Of a stretch of DNA of 8,811 bases, positions 1 through 6,415 are shown piece after piece. The notes beneath the pieces are model-generated. The model was not told where the DNA came from, did not search any database, and saw only the letters and a program-made list of their open reading frames with translations. This stretch comes from an uncultured Mailhella sp. GTDB taxonomy: Bacteria > Desulfobacterota > Desulfovibrionia > Desulfovibrionales > Desulfovibrionaceae. Made by a program: the position numbers and the translations under genes. Where the stretch lies: the NCBI GenBank assembly GCA_944324625.1, contig CALUWZ010000067.1, positions 1 to 8,811 of the forward strand. The letters run 5' to 3'. The stretch's first letter is position 1. The number at the start of each line of letters is the position of its first letter.

Positions 1-51
1 CTGAATAATATCCAAAATTTTTTTATCTGTACTATCTAATTGATAACTCAT
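1..51 (-). CDS. Partial CDS: N-terminus of an Lrp/AsnC-like winged-helix protein (possibly siroheme decarboxylase subunit)
   Basis: Reading the minus strand from an ATG at 51, 17 codons run open to the window edge and encode MSYQLDSTDKKILDIIQ. The pattern of Leu-Asp, then Asp-Lys-Lys-Ile-Leu, then two hydrophobic residues and Gln is the characteristic first helix of Lrp/AsnC-type helix-turn-helix proteins. In sulfate-reducing bacteria the same fold and the same start are found in AhbA/AhbB, the siroheme decarboxylase subunits of the alternative heme pathway, where 'IIQ' at this point is common. Seventeen residues cannot separate a regulator from AhbA/AhbB. The upstream region contains a modest purine-rich stretch (AGTGAG) ahead of the ATG. 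The gene is divergent from icd. The similarity is seen directly; the family choice is inference. Confidence 0.55.
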   Translation of the reverse strand, partial: MSYQLDSTDKKILDIIQ

Positions 52-118
52 AATTCACTCACTTTTCTTTTTTATACGTTACCCATTTTCCTGAAATTTA
101 AAAAGACAAAAAAATTGC

Positions 119-147
119 TTGCGTATGATTTTGTTTTGCAAGATACT
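119..147 (+). promoter_or_regulatory. Weak candidate sigma-70 promoter for icd
   Basis: TTGCGT (119-124) and GATACT (142-147) are separated by exactly 17 bp and lie about 25 bp before the icd start. Only the first three -35 bases and four of six -10 bases match consensus, so this is a suggestion. The 119-bp gap (52-170) must also hold the promoter of the divergent gene. A TATAAA on the minus strand (71-76) could be its -10 element, but I see no convincing -35 partner. Confidence 0.22.
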
Positions 148-159
148 AAGCCGTCATTC

Positions 160-166
160 GGAGGTG
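160..166 (+). promoter_or_regulatory. Strong Shine-Dalgarno of icd
   Basis: GGAGGTG lies 4 bases before the ATG at 171 and is the best ribosome-binding site in the window. It fixes the icd start. Confidence 0.85.
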
Positions 167-170
167 CTGT

Positions 171-1343
171 ATGCAACATAAAGTTTATTGGATTGAAGGT
201 GACGGTATCGGCGCCGATATTTGGAAAGCAGCCATGCCTGTCGTCAATGCCGCCGTCAAACAGGCTTATCACGGTACGGAAGAAATAATCTGGCAGGAAC
301 TTTTGGCAGGCGAAAAAGCCTTTGCCCAAACCGGCAAACATTTGCCTGAAGAAACGCTGAATGCCTTGAAAACGGCAAAAGTTGCCATAAAAGGGCCCCT
401 TGCCACGCCTGTGGGCACAGGCATACGCAGTCTTACGGTTACCATGCGTCAGACTTTTGATTTGTATGCATGCATTCGTCCGGTAAAATGGTACAAAGGC
501 ATTATTGCTTCCGTGCGTCACCCTGAAAAAGTCAATATGACTATTTTCCGCGAAAATACGGAAGACGTTTATGCAGGCATCGAATTTGCCTCAAACACGG
601 ACGAAGCAAGAAAACTGATTGATTTCTTAAATCAAAACTTTAATAAAAACATAAATGCCGAATGTGCCATAGGCATTAAACCTATGACGGAAAAAGGCTG
701 CAAAAGGCTTGTCCGCCGTGCCATACAGTATGCCGTTGACAATAAGCTTCCAAATGTAACCCTTGTCCATAAAGGAAACATTATGAAGTTTACGGAAGGG
801 GCATTCCAAAAATGGGGCTATGAAGTGGCAAAACAGGAATTCGGCGATGCAACCGTTACGGAGAAAGAAGTCCGTGAAGGAGCTGACCCCAACGGTAAAA
901 TTATTATCAAAGACAGAATTGCCGACGCCATGTTTCAGGAAGCACTGCTTCGTCCCGAAGAATACAGCGTCATTGCCACAACCAACCTTAACGGCGATTA
1001 TCTTTCCGACGCGCTTGCCGCTCAGGTCGGCGGACTCGGCATGGCTCCCGGCGTAAATATGTCCGATAACTTGGCAATTTTTGAAGCAACACACGGCACA
1101 GCCCCGACAGCAGCCAATAAAGATATTGCAAATCCCTGCAGCCTGCTGCTTTCCGCTGCCATGCTTTTGGAACATATAGGCCTTGAAAAAGCAGGCAAAG
1201 CCATTCAGAATGCCATTCAAAACCTGATTGACAAAAAAACCGTCACACAAGATTTGGCAAAGGAAATCGAAAATGCAGAATCTGTTTCCTGTTCCGGATT
1301 CGGAAAACTGCTGCTTGCGGAAATCGAGGCCATGGAATTTTAA
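171..1343 (+). CDS. icd: Isocitrate dehydrogenase (decarboxylating), E. coli Icd type, 390 aa, unusual cofactor pocket
   Basis: Oxidatively decarboxylates isocitrate to 2-oxoglutarate in the cytoplasm, feeding glutamate synthesis and any TCA flux. The protein aligns along its length with E. coli Icd (416 aa): IEGDGIG (8-14), GIRSL (84-88) with Ser87 at the E. coli phosphoserine position 113, Arg93, Arg103, Arg127 and Tyr134 (E. coli 119, 129, 153, 160), HKGNIMK with Lys201 (K230), Asp252, Asp276 and Asp280 (D283, D307, D311), and HGTAP (308-312). The start is fixed by GGAGGTG at 160-166. Residues that bind the NADP 2'-phosphate in E. coli are absent: K344, Y345, V351, Y391 and R395 become Thr313, Ala314, Ala320, Gln360 and Lys364. 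E. coli Asn115 is Thr89. Family identity is secure, but cofactor preference should not be assumed to be NADP. The gene appears monocistronic, with its own terminator. Confidence 0.96.
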   Translation: MQHKVYWIEGDGIGADIWKAAMPVVNAAVKQAYHGTEEIIWQELLAGEKAFAQTGKHLPEETLNALKTAKVAIKGPLATPVGTGIRSLTVTMRQTFDLYACIRPVKWYKGIIASVRHPEKVNMTIFRENTEDVYAGIEFASNTDEARKLIDFLNQNFNKNINAECAIGIKPMTEKGCKRLVRRAIQYAVDNKLPNVTLVHKGNIMKFTEGAFQKWGYEVAKQEFGDATVTEKEVREGADPNGKIIIKDRIADAMFQEALLRPEEYSVIATTNLNGDYLSDALAAQVGGLGMAPGVNMSDNLAIFEATHGTAPTAANKDIANPCSLLLSAAMLLEHIGLEKAGKAIQNAIQNLIDKKTVTQDLAKEIENAESVSCSGFGKLLLAEIEAMEF

Positions 1344-1370
1344 ATAAATTTTTGCAAAACATTCTGCAAT

Positions 1371-1423
1371 AACGCCGTGTTAGTCAATGCTTTCACGGCG
1401 TTTCAATTTTTTTTTTTTTTTTT
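1371..1423 (+). terminator. Intrinsic terminator of icd with 17-T tract
   Basis: AACGCCGTG (1371-1379) pairs perfectly with CACGGCGTT (1394-1402) around a 14-nt loop. TCAA follows and then 17 consecutive T (1407-1423). The hairpin starts 27 bp after the icd stop. The loop is long and a few bases separate stem and T tract, but the arrangement is a convincing Rho-independent terminator that isolates icd from fmdB. Confidence 0.88.
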
Positions 1424-1495
1424 AATCTTGCCCTTATTGCAGGAATGATTAAAGTATGGCTATGCGCAAGCAAAAACATTTTTTGAGGTACTTTT

Positions 1496-1747
1496 ATGCC
1501 AATGTTTGATTTTCAATGTCCCAAATGCAATCACCGATTTGAGGAATTGGTTTATGGAGATGAAAAGGCAGTTTGTCCACAATGCGGAGAAAAAGACATC
1601 GAAAGGCTGGTAAGTGCCCCAAGTCCATTAAAAACAGGTGCTTTCCCATTTAAGGTTGGCCCTGTTCATTCTCGTGTGGCTATGAATAAAAATTTTGCCA
1701 AGCCACCCTGCAATGGTGCCTGCTCAGGTACCATTACAAACGAGTAA
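1496..1747 (+). CDS. FmdB-family zinc-ribbon protein (83 aa)
   Basis: A small protein of the FmdB/CxxC-CxxC regulatory-type zinc-ribbon family. It starts MPMFDFQCPKC, close to the family's usual MPxYxYxC opening. Two CxxC pairs (Cys8/Cys11 and Cys27/Cys30) should bind one zinc, and the typical 'ERLVSAPSPLKTGAF'-like stretch follows at 36-50. A further Cys72/Cys76 pair sits in the Gly/Ser-containing tail and may be structural, redox-active or incidental. FmdB itself was named as a putative regulator of formamidase in Methylophilus; the function of most homologues is unknown. GAGGT (1485-1489) precedes the start at a spacing of 6. The protease gene begins 11 bp after the stop, so the two are very probably cotranscribed. 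Family call firm, function unknown. Confidence 0.9.
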   Translation: MPMFDFQCPKCNHRFEELVYGDEKAVCPQCGEKDIERLVSAPSPLKTGAFPFKVGPVHSRVAMNKNFAKPPCNGACSGTITNE

Positions 1748-1748
1748 C

Positions 1749-1754
1749 AGGAGA
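1749..1754 (+). promoter_or_regulatory. Shine-Dalgarno of the Do protease gene in the 11-bp gap
   Basis: AGGAGA occupies the short gap between the fmdB stop (1745-1747) and the ATG at 1759, 4 bases before it. This supports translation of the protease from the fmdB transcript and fixes its start ahead of the signal peptide. Confidence 0.75.
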
Positions 1755-1758
1755 TAAT

Positions 1759-3171
1759 ATGAAAAAAATATTGCTGAATTCCTGTGTTGCCGTTCTTATG
1801 GCGGTAACCGTTGTTTCACAGGCTTTTGCGGGAATTAATCTTCCCTCCATCAGTCCGCTTGTCAAAGAAGTCGGTCCTGCCGTTGTCAACATCAGTACCG
1901 AACGCGTGGTAAAAGACCGCATGGGTCTTCCGGGCATGCCGCGTGAATTTCAGGACTTTTTTGAACAATTCGGCCCATTTTTCGGACCGCAGGGCGGTAC
2001 AAGGGAACGCCTGCAAAGCGCTTTGGGAACAGGCTTCATTATTTCCAAAGACGGCTACATTGTAACCAATAATCATGTGGTTCAGAATGCCGACAAAATT
2101 TATGTCACCCTTTCCGACAAAAACAAAAAAGATGACAAAGTAACCGCAAAAGTTATCGGTCTTGATCCTGAAACCGATCTGGCTTTGCTGAAAATTGACT
2201 CCAAAAAAGATCTTCCTTATGTCAAATTCGGCGATTCCGACAAAATGGAAGTCGGTGACTGGGTTGTGGCCATCGGCAACCCCTTTGGGCTCAGCAACAC
2301 AGTAACCACAGGTATCGTGAGTGCCAAAGGCCGCGACATTCACGCAGGCCCCTATGACAACTTTATTCAGACTGACGCCTCTATTAACCCAGGCAACTCA
2401 GGCGGTCCGCTCCTGAACCTTGACGGTGAAGTAATCGGCATCAACACTGCCATTGCCGCCAGCGGTCAGGGCATCGGCTTCGCCATTCCGAGCAAATTGG
2501 CTTCTTCCATTATCGATCAACTGAAATCAGGACAAAAAGTAAGCCGCGGCTGGATCGGCGTAACCGTACAGGATTTGGATGACGTCACAGCAAAAGCCCT
2601 TGGCCTGAAAGAAGCAAAAGGCGCACTTATCGGTTCTGTCATGCCTAAGGAACCTGCAGACAAAGCAGGGCTGAAATCCGGCGATATTGTGGTAAAAATT
2701 GAAAATACGCCTATCAATAACGCAAGTGATCTGACCAAAGCTATTGCCTCTTATAAACCGAACAGCAAGATTAAAGTCACTGCCCTGCGCGACGGCAAAG
2801 AAAAACAATTTACCGTAACCCTCGGTGAAAGAAACCTGACTGCCAATGCCCAAAAAGGCGAACTGAAAAACGGTCTCAGCCTCGGCATTTCCCTGCGTGA
2901 ACTGACTGCACAGGACAAGCAGACCCTGCGTGTTCCCGAAAATATTAACGGTCTTCTTATCGTAGACGTAAAACAGGGCGGACAGGCAGCCAAAGCAGGC
3001 ATTATGCCTCAGGATATTATTCTTGCCGCTAACCTGAAGCCCGTAAAATCCGTACAGGATCTGACTTCAATCATTGAAAAGGAAGGCAAACAGAGAGGAG
3101 CTGTGGTATTCCAAATTTACCGCCAAGGCAACTCCTTTATTGTAAGCATTCCGTTTGAAGAAAAAAAATAA
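1759..3171 (+). CDS. Periplasmic Do/DegP-family serine endoprotease with two PDZ domains (470 aa)
   Basis: HtrA-family envelope protease that degrades, and may refold, misfolded periplasmic proteins. Residues 1-24 form a Sec signal peptide: Lys2-Lys3, a hydrophobic core, and an AFA cleavage motif before Gly25. The trypsin-like domain (about 30-250) carries the full catalytic triad: His106 in TNNHVV, Asp140 in TDLALLK and Ser214 in GNSGGPL. The LA-loop region (about 52-86) is rich in Phe, Gly and Pro. PDZ1 spans about 255-350 with an apparent carboxylate-binding segment near GWIGV, and PDZ2 about 370-467. The length matches DegP/DegQ/MucD proteins (450-500 aa), with nothing missing. I cannot choose between DegP, DegQ and MucD from sequence alone, so no symbol is given. 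It is second in a unit with the zinc-ribbon gene. No extracytoplasmic stress-sigma promoter was recognised. Confidence 0.95.
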   Translation: MKKILLNSCVAVLMAVTVVSQAFAGINLPSISPLVKEVGPAVVNISTERVVKDRMGLPGMPREFQDFFEQFGPFFGPQGGTRERLQSALGTGFIISKDGYIVTNNHVVQNADKIYVTLSDKNKKDDKVTAKVIGLDPETDLALLKIDSKKDLPYVKFGDSDKMEVGDWVVAIGNPFGLSNTVTTGIVSAKGRDIHAGPYDNFIQTDASINPGNSGGPLLNLDGEVIGINTAIAASGQGIGFAIPSKLASSIIDQLKSGQKVSRGWIGVTVQDLDDVTAKALGLKEAKGALIGSVMPKEPADKAGLKSGDIVVKIENTPINNASDLTKAIASYKPNSKIKVTALRDGKEKQFTVTLGERNLTANAQKGELKNGLSLGISLRELTAQDKQTLRVPENINGLLIVDVKQGGQAAKAGIMPQDIILAANLKPVKSVQDLTSIIEKEGKQRGAVVFQIYRQGNSFIVSIPFEEKK

Positions 3172-3183
3172 CGGAAAATCAAA

Positions 3184-3224
3184 AGATACAAAAAAAGGCA
3201 CATTATGTGCCTTTTTTTGTATCT
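3184..3224. terminator. Bidirectional intrinsic terminator between convergent units
   Basis: Arms 3184-3202 and 3206-3224 are perfectly complementary over 19 bp around a 3-nt TTA loop. The core is GGCACA/TGTGCC flanked by seven A on one side and seven T on the other, so each strand shows a GC-rich stem followed by a U tract. It begins 12 bp after the protease stop and lies about 98 bp beyond the stop of the minus-strand RgpF-like gene, so it can end transcription from both directions. Confidence 0.92.
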
Positions 3225-3322
3225 GCTCTAATCCGAAAATTTAACTGTACAATCTATCTGATTTTTTTATCTTTTTGAACTGTATTAAAAAAATCACTAT
3301 AAAACCAAAAACAGCTACTGCT

Positions 3323-4138
3323 CTATTTTGATAATATAAATTTATTCACGAAAAATTTATAAAGAGGATATGTAATTCGATGAGAAAGCAATATTAAAAC
3401 AGCTTTCAGCAAACGGCTTCCCTTTTTGTAATCATATCCCTGTGCAGCAATGCAATATCCAAGCAGAGCTTCACAAAAATATGTAAATTCGGAAAAACGT
3501 TCATTAGTGTCATTAACAAAATCTTCAATAGTAAATTTATGCTGCAGACATTTAAACAACCCAGCTCTGGCCATAAAAATAGTGCCGCCATAATATTTAA
3601 AAGAAGATATTTTTTTCAAATTGCTGCATGATACTGCGTCAGAATACGTCAAAGAAGAACTTTCAGACAAAGAAAAAGTAATTAAATACGGAGCATAACC
3701 GCTGGCCCCCAAATTTTTATCATCAATAAAATCCTGCAATCTTTTTTCTATATTTTTACTTCCCAAAATATCATTAAGCATGCACTCCCGCCAGTAATGC
3801 AGTCCGCAGTTTACTCCTTTTATTTTTCTTCTTTGTTTTACGTTCCTCTTGCTGTGAATTTTATATATAATATCGTAATTATCTAAATTAATAGAATTAA
3901 TCACATAAAAAAAAGGATACAAATCAGCCCCTGCATTATCAACGGTAAGTATAACGGCATTAAATAAACCTGTTATTTCTTTAAACAGTTTTTCGTTATG
4001 AGCGGTTGTTGTTACATACAGGTCAAACTCACTTATTTGTTTTAAATTTATAAGATACGGTTTTATGTTCTCCCACAGTTCATGATAATATAAATGCAAA
4101 ATAACCAGTTTTTTTAATTTTACGATTTCCTGATTCAT
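3323..4138 (-). CDS. RgpF-like (rhamnan synthesis F family) glycan-assembly protein, 271 aa
   Basis: Probably acts in assembly of a surface polysaccharide; homologues occur in rhamnan, O-antigen and capsule clusters. Family-like segments appear in order: LHLYYHELW (14-22), FDLYVTTT (38-45), DNAGADLYPFF (67-77, matching the family's NxGxD..PF block), YDIIYKIHSKR (88-98) and YWRECMLNDILG (115-126). The C-terminal 30 residues are hydrophobic and basic, which may aid membrane association. The longest frame begins at a TTG at 4150, but ATG 4138 is preferred because GGAG (4145-4148) sits 6 bases before it. It lies 14 bp after ugd, last in the operon. At 271 aa it is shorter than many RgpF proteins and consists of the domain alone. 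By eye it is more AT-rich than icd or the protease, as is common for exchanged glycan genes. Sugar specificity cannot be read; family assignment is by recognised motifs. Confidence 0.75.
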   Translation of the reverse strand: MNQEIVKLKKLVILHLYYHELWENIKPYLINLKQISEFDLYVTTTAHNEKLFKEITGLFNAVILTVDNAGADLYPFFYVINSINLDNYDIIYKIHSKRNVKQRRKIKGVNCGLHYWRECMLNDILGSKNIEKRLQDFIDDKNLGASGYAPYLITFSLSESSSLTYSDAVSCSNLKKISSFKYYGGTIFMARAGLFKCLQHKFTIEDFVNDTNERFSEFTYFCEALLGYCIAAQGYDYKKGSRLLKAVLILLSHRITYPLYKFFVNKFILSK

Positions 4139-4144
4139 CAATTG

Positions 4145-4148
4145 CTCC
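4145..4148 (-). promoter_or_regulatory. Shine-Dalgarno that sets the RgpF-like start
   Basis: GGAG on the minus strand, 6 bases before ATG 4138 and just after the ugd stop (4153-4155). It overlaps the alternative TTG start at 4150 and so argues against that start. Confidence 0.7.
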
Positions 4149-4152
4149 AAAA

Positions 4153-5454
4153 TTATTTGCGCCCTATGCCCCGATAAGCAAAGCCGCCTGCTTTGACTTT
4201 TTCTTTGTCAAGACAATTCCTGAAATCCAAAATTGTTTTGGTGCGCATGGCGCCGGCAACTTTTTCCAAATCCGTTTCTTTAAATTCCTGCCATTCCGTC
4301 AAAATTACCAAAACATCGGCGCCCTGCACGGCAGTATACATGTTCTCGGCAAAGCTCACTTTATTTCCCAGCAAAATTTTGGCTTTTTCCATGGCTTTTG
4401 GATCATATACACAGATATTTGCTTTATTTTCCAATAATTGAGCCAAAATATCAATAGCGGGACTTTCCCTGCAGTCGTCCGTACCTGCTTTAAAAGCAAG
4501 TCCCCACACGGCTATTTTAGGATTTTCAATGCCTTTTACTGACAGCAAAATCCGTTCAGCCATGTCCTTTTTGCGTTTGTTATTGCCCTGTATAACTGTA
4601 TTGATAAGCCCCATTTCCACATTGTTCTGCCTTGCCATATAGGCCATTGCCAGCGTATCTTTTGGAAAACAGCTTCCTCCGTACCCGGGGCCGGGCTGCA
4701 GAAATTTATCGCCTATGCGGGTATCTGCGCCTATTCCCTGCGCAACTTCAAAAATATCAACGTCTGTTTTTTCACAAAAATCAGCAAGTTCGTTCACATA
4801 ATGGATTTTCATGGCTAAAAACGCATTGGCGGCATATTTAATGGTTTCAGCAGAACGCCTTTGAACGTGCAGAATTTTGGTTTTGTCCGCAAAATATGAA
4901 TATAAATTTTTAATAACATTAAAAGCCCGTTCGGAATTGGCGCCGACAATTATCCTGTCAGGATGAAAGAAGTCATGAACGGCAAAACCTTCACGCAGGA
5001 ACTCAGGCAGGGAAACAACATCAAAATCTGCTTTGGGATTTTTCTTTTTTATGAGAGTTTCAATGTCATCTCCCGTTCCCACCGGTACGGTAGACTTAGT
5101 GGCAACAACAGTATAGCCCTGCAGAAAATCAGCCAGTTCCGTGGCGGCAGCATGAATATATTTCATATCTGCTTCCTTGGTTATGGGATGCGGAGGCGTA
5201 CCCACGGCTATTATAATTAAATCAGCATTGCCGACAGCTTCTTTCATATCGCTGTCAAAAGCAATGCGTCCGTTTTTGCTGTTTTTGCCGCACAGCTCTT
5301 CAAGGTTCTGTTCAAAAAAAGGCAATTGTCCGTTTTTAAGTTTATTGATTTTGGATTCTTCCCTGTCAATGCAAACGACCTTATGCCCTATTTCCGCCAG
5401 TCCTACGCCTGTTGTAAGCCCTACATAGCCGGTACCTATAACAGCAATTTTCAT
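4153..5454 (-). CDS. ugd: UDP-glucose 6-dehydrogenase (433 aa)
   Basis: Oxidises UDP-glucose twice with NAD+ to give UDP-glucuronate in the cytoplasm. The N-terminal Rossmann domain has GTGYVG (7-12) and Asp30 at the end of strand 2. Then come VGTPP (84-88), KSTVPVGT (120-127) and PEFLREG (150-156) with Glu151. The central helix bears Lys206 and Asn210. The catalytic motif GPGYGGSCFPKD has nucleophile Cys262 and Asp266, the spacing seen in the characterised Streptococcus pyogenes enzyme. The C-terminal UDP-binding domain includes GLAFKAGTDDCRESPA. Length is typical. A TTG at 5460 would add two residues, but ATG 5454 is preferred: AGGA lies 7 bases before it, inside the 3' end of uxs, and the canonical MKIAVIG opening follows. 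The start lies 2 bp from the uxs stop, which suggests translational coupling. The product is the substrate of the next enzyme, Uxs. Confidence 0.95.
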   Translation of the reverse strand: MKIAVIGTGYVGLTTGVGLAEIGHKVVCIDREESKINKLKNGQLPFFEQNLEELCGKNSKNGRIAFDSDMKEAVGNADLIIIAVGTPPHPITKEADMKYIHAAATELADFLQGYTVVATKSTVPVGTGDDIETLIKKKNPKADFDVVSLPEFLREGFAVHDFFHPDRIIVGANSERAFNVIKNLYSYFADKTKILHVQRRSAETIKYAANAFLAMKIHYVNELADFCEKTDVDIFEVAQGIGADTRIGDKFLQPGPGYGGSCFPKDTLAMAYMARQNNVEMGLINTVIQGNNKRKKDMAERILLSVKGIENPKIAVWGLAFKAGTDDCRESPAIDILAQLLENKANICVYDPKAMEKAKILLGNKVSFAENMYTAVQGADVLVILTEWQEFKETDLEKVAGAMRTKTILDFRNCLDKEKVKAGGFAYRGIGRK

Positions 5455-5456
5455 AA

Positions 5457-6413
5457 TCAATTCCTGTTGTTAAATAAATGAATTTGTGTTTTCAAATATG
5501 CAATGGTTTTATCAAGTCCCTCATCAAGAGATATTTTGGGCTGCCAGTCCAGTGCCGACATAGCAAGACTGATGTCAGGCTTTCTTTGTCTGGGGTCATC
5601 CTGCGGAAGATCTTTATAACAAATTGTACCGCCTATTTTATCAATAATACATTCAGCGAGTTCCTTTACGGAAAATTCCGCAGGATTGCCTGCATTGAGA
5701 GGCCCTGTAAATGATTTCGGAGAATTTATTGTTTTTATTAACACATCAATTAAATCATCAATATAGCAAAATGAACGGGTTTGCCTGCCGTCTCCGTATA
5801 CCGTGAGAGCTTTTCCGCTCAATGCCTGACAAATAAAATTGGAAACAACCCTGCCGTCGTTGGGATTCATAAAAGGCCCGTATGTATTGAAAATACGGAC
5901 AATTTTTATATTTACGCCGTATAAGCGGTGATAATCAAAAAACAAACTTTCCGCACAGCGCTTTCCTTCATCATAACAGGAACGCACGCCTATAGGATTG
6001 ACATTGCCGCTATAGCTTTCTTTTTGCGGACTTTCCAAGGGATCACCATACACTTCCGAAGTAGAAGCCTGCAAAATAACGGCATTGTGAGCCTTGGCAA
6101 GTTCAAGCATATTCAGTGCGCCCAACACGCAGGTTTTTGTTGTTTCAATGGCATGCATGCCCTGATAAGCCGGAGGAGATGCCGGACAGGCCAGATTGTA
6201 TATCTGATCGATTTTTTCATCCCAATGAAACGGATTGCAGATATCATGTTCGATAAAAATAAAATTTTTGCAGGAAAACAAATGAGCAATGTTTTCCGTT
6301 CGTCCGGTATAATTATTGTCTAAGCAAAGAACTCTGTTCCCTTCATTAAGCAAACGGATACAGAGATTTGTCCCGATAAATCCGCTTCCGCCCGTAACAA
6401 GTATCGTCTTCAT
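5457..6413 (-). CDS. uxs: UDP-glucuronate decarboxylase (UDP-xylose synthase), extended SDR, 318 aa
   Basis: NAD-dependent extended short-chain dehydrogenase that decarboxylates UDP-glucuronate to UDP-xylose through a 4-keto intermediate. Evidence: GGSGFIG (8-14); Asp32 in the LDNNYTGR segment that typifies [12 protein letters not shown] (72-80); STSEVYGDP (117-125); [14 protein letters not shown] (139-152) with catalytic Tyr147 and Lys151; [15 protein letters not shown]; and [16 protein letters not shown]. The [16 protein letters not shown]-like and DGRVVSNF blocks separate UXS from dTDP-glucose 4,6-dehydratases and UDP-glucose 4-epimerases. The reading frame is open to 6449, but ATG 6413 begins directly at the Rossmann strand and has AAGG 6 bases upstream. 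It sits 83 bp after the kinase and 2 bp before ugd. Its SD lies in a potential hairpin (6416-6444). Confidence in family and reaction is high; in vivo product is inferred. Confidence 0.93.
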   Translation of the reverse strand: MKTILVTGGSGFIGTNLCIRLLNEGNRVLCLDNNYTGRTENIAHLFSCKNFIFIEHDICNPFHWDEKIDQIYNLACPASPPAYQGMHAIETTKTCVLGALNMLELAKAHNAVILQASTSEVYGDPLESPQKESYSGNVNPIGVRSCYDEGKRCAESLFFDYHRLYGVNIKIVRIFNTYGPFMNPNDGRVVSNFICQALSGKALTVYGDGRQTRSFCYIDDLIDVLIKTINSPKSFTGPLNAGNPAEFSVKELAECIIDKIGGTICYKDLPQDDPRQRKPDISLAMSALDWQPKISLDEGLDKTIAYLKTQIHLFNNRN

Positions 6414-6415
6414 AG

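Noticed and set aside
72..521. Long minus-strand frame (149 aa) overlapping the icd start
   Set aside because: It is antisense to a well-supported icd reading frame, shows no family motif and has no credible ribosome-binding site.
627..1250. 207-aa minus-strand frame inside icd
   Set aside because: The composition, rich in Cys, Phe and Gly, is that of an antisense shadow, with no recognisable domain.
1428..1466. Possible promoter for fmdB (TTGCAG at 1437-1442 and TATGCG at 1461-1466, 18-bp spacer)
   Set aside because: Only the spacing is good; the -10 element matches consensus at three of six bases. A promoter must exist hereabouts, but I cannot place it.
3225..3322. About 100 bp between the shared terminator and the RgpF-like gene, with a 9-bp AT-only inverted repeat (3260-3268/3287-3295)
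   Set aside because: No coding frame or RNA-gene signature is visible. The repeat is A/T runs with an 18-nt loop and may be chance.
4139..4150. TTG at 4150 as start of the RgpF-like protein
   Set aside because: The TTG overlaps the GGAG that is ideally spaced for the ATG at 4138 and has no ribosome-binding site of its own.
5928..6323. 131-aa plus-strand frame opposite uxs
   Set aside because: It lies fully within the conserved uxs gene on the other strand and has no family features.
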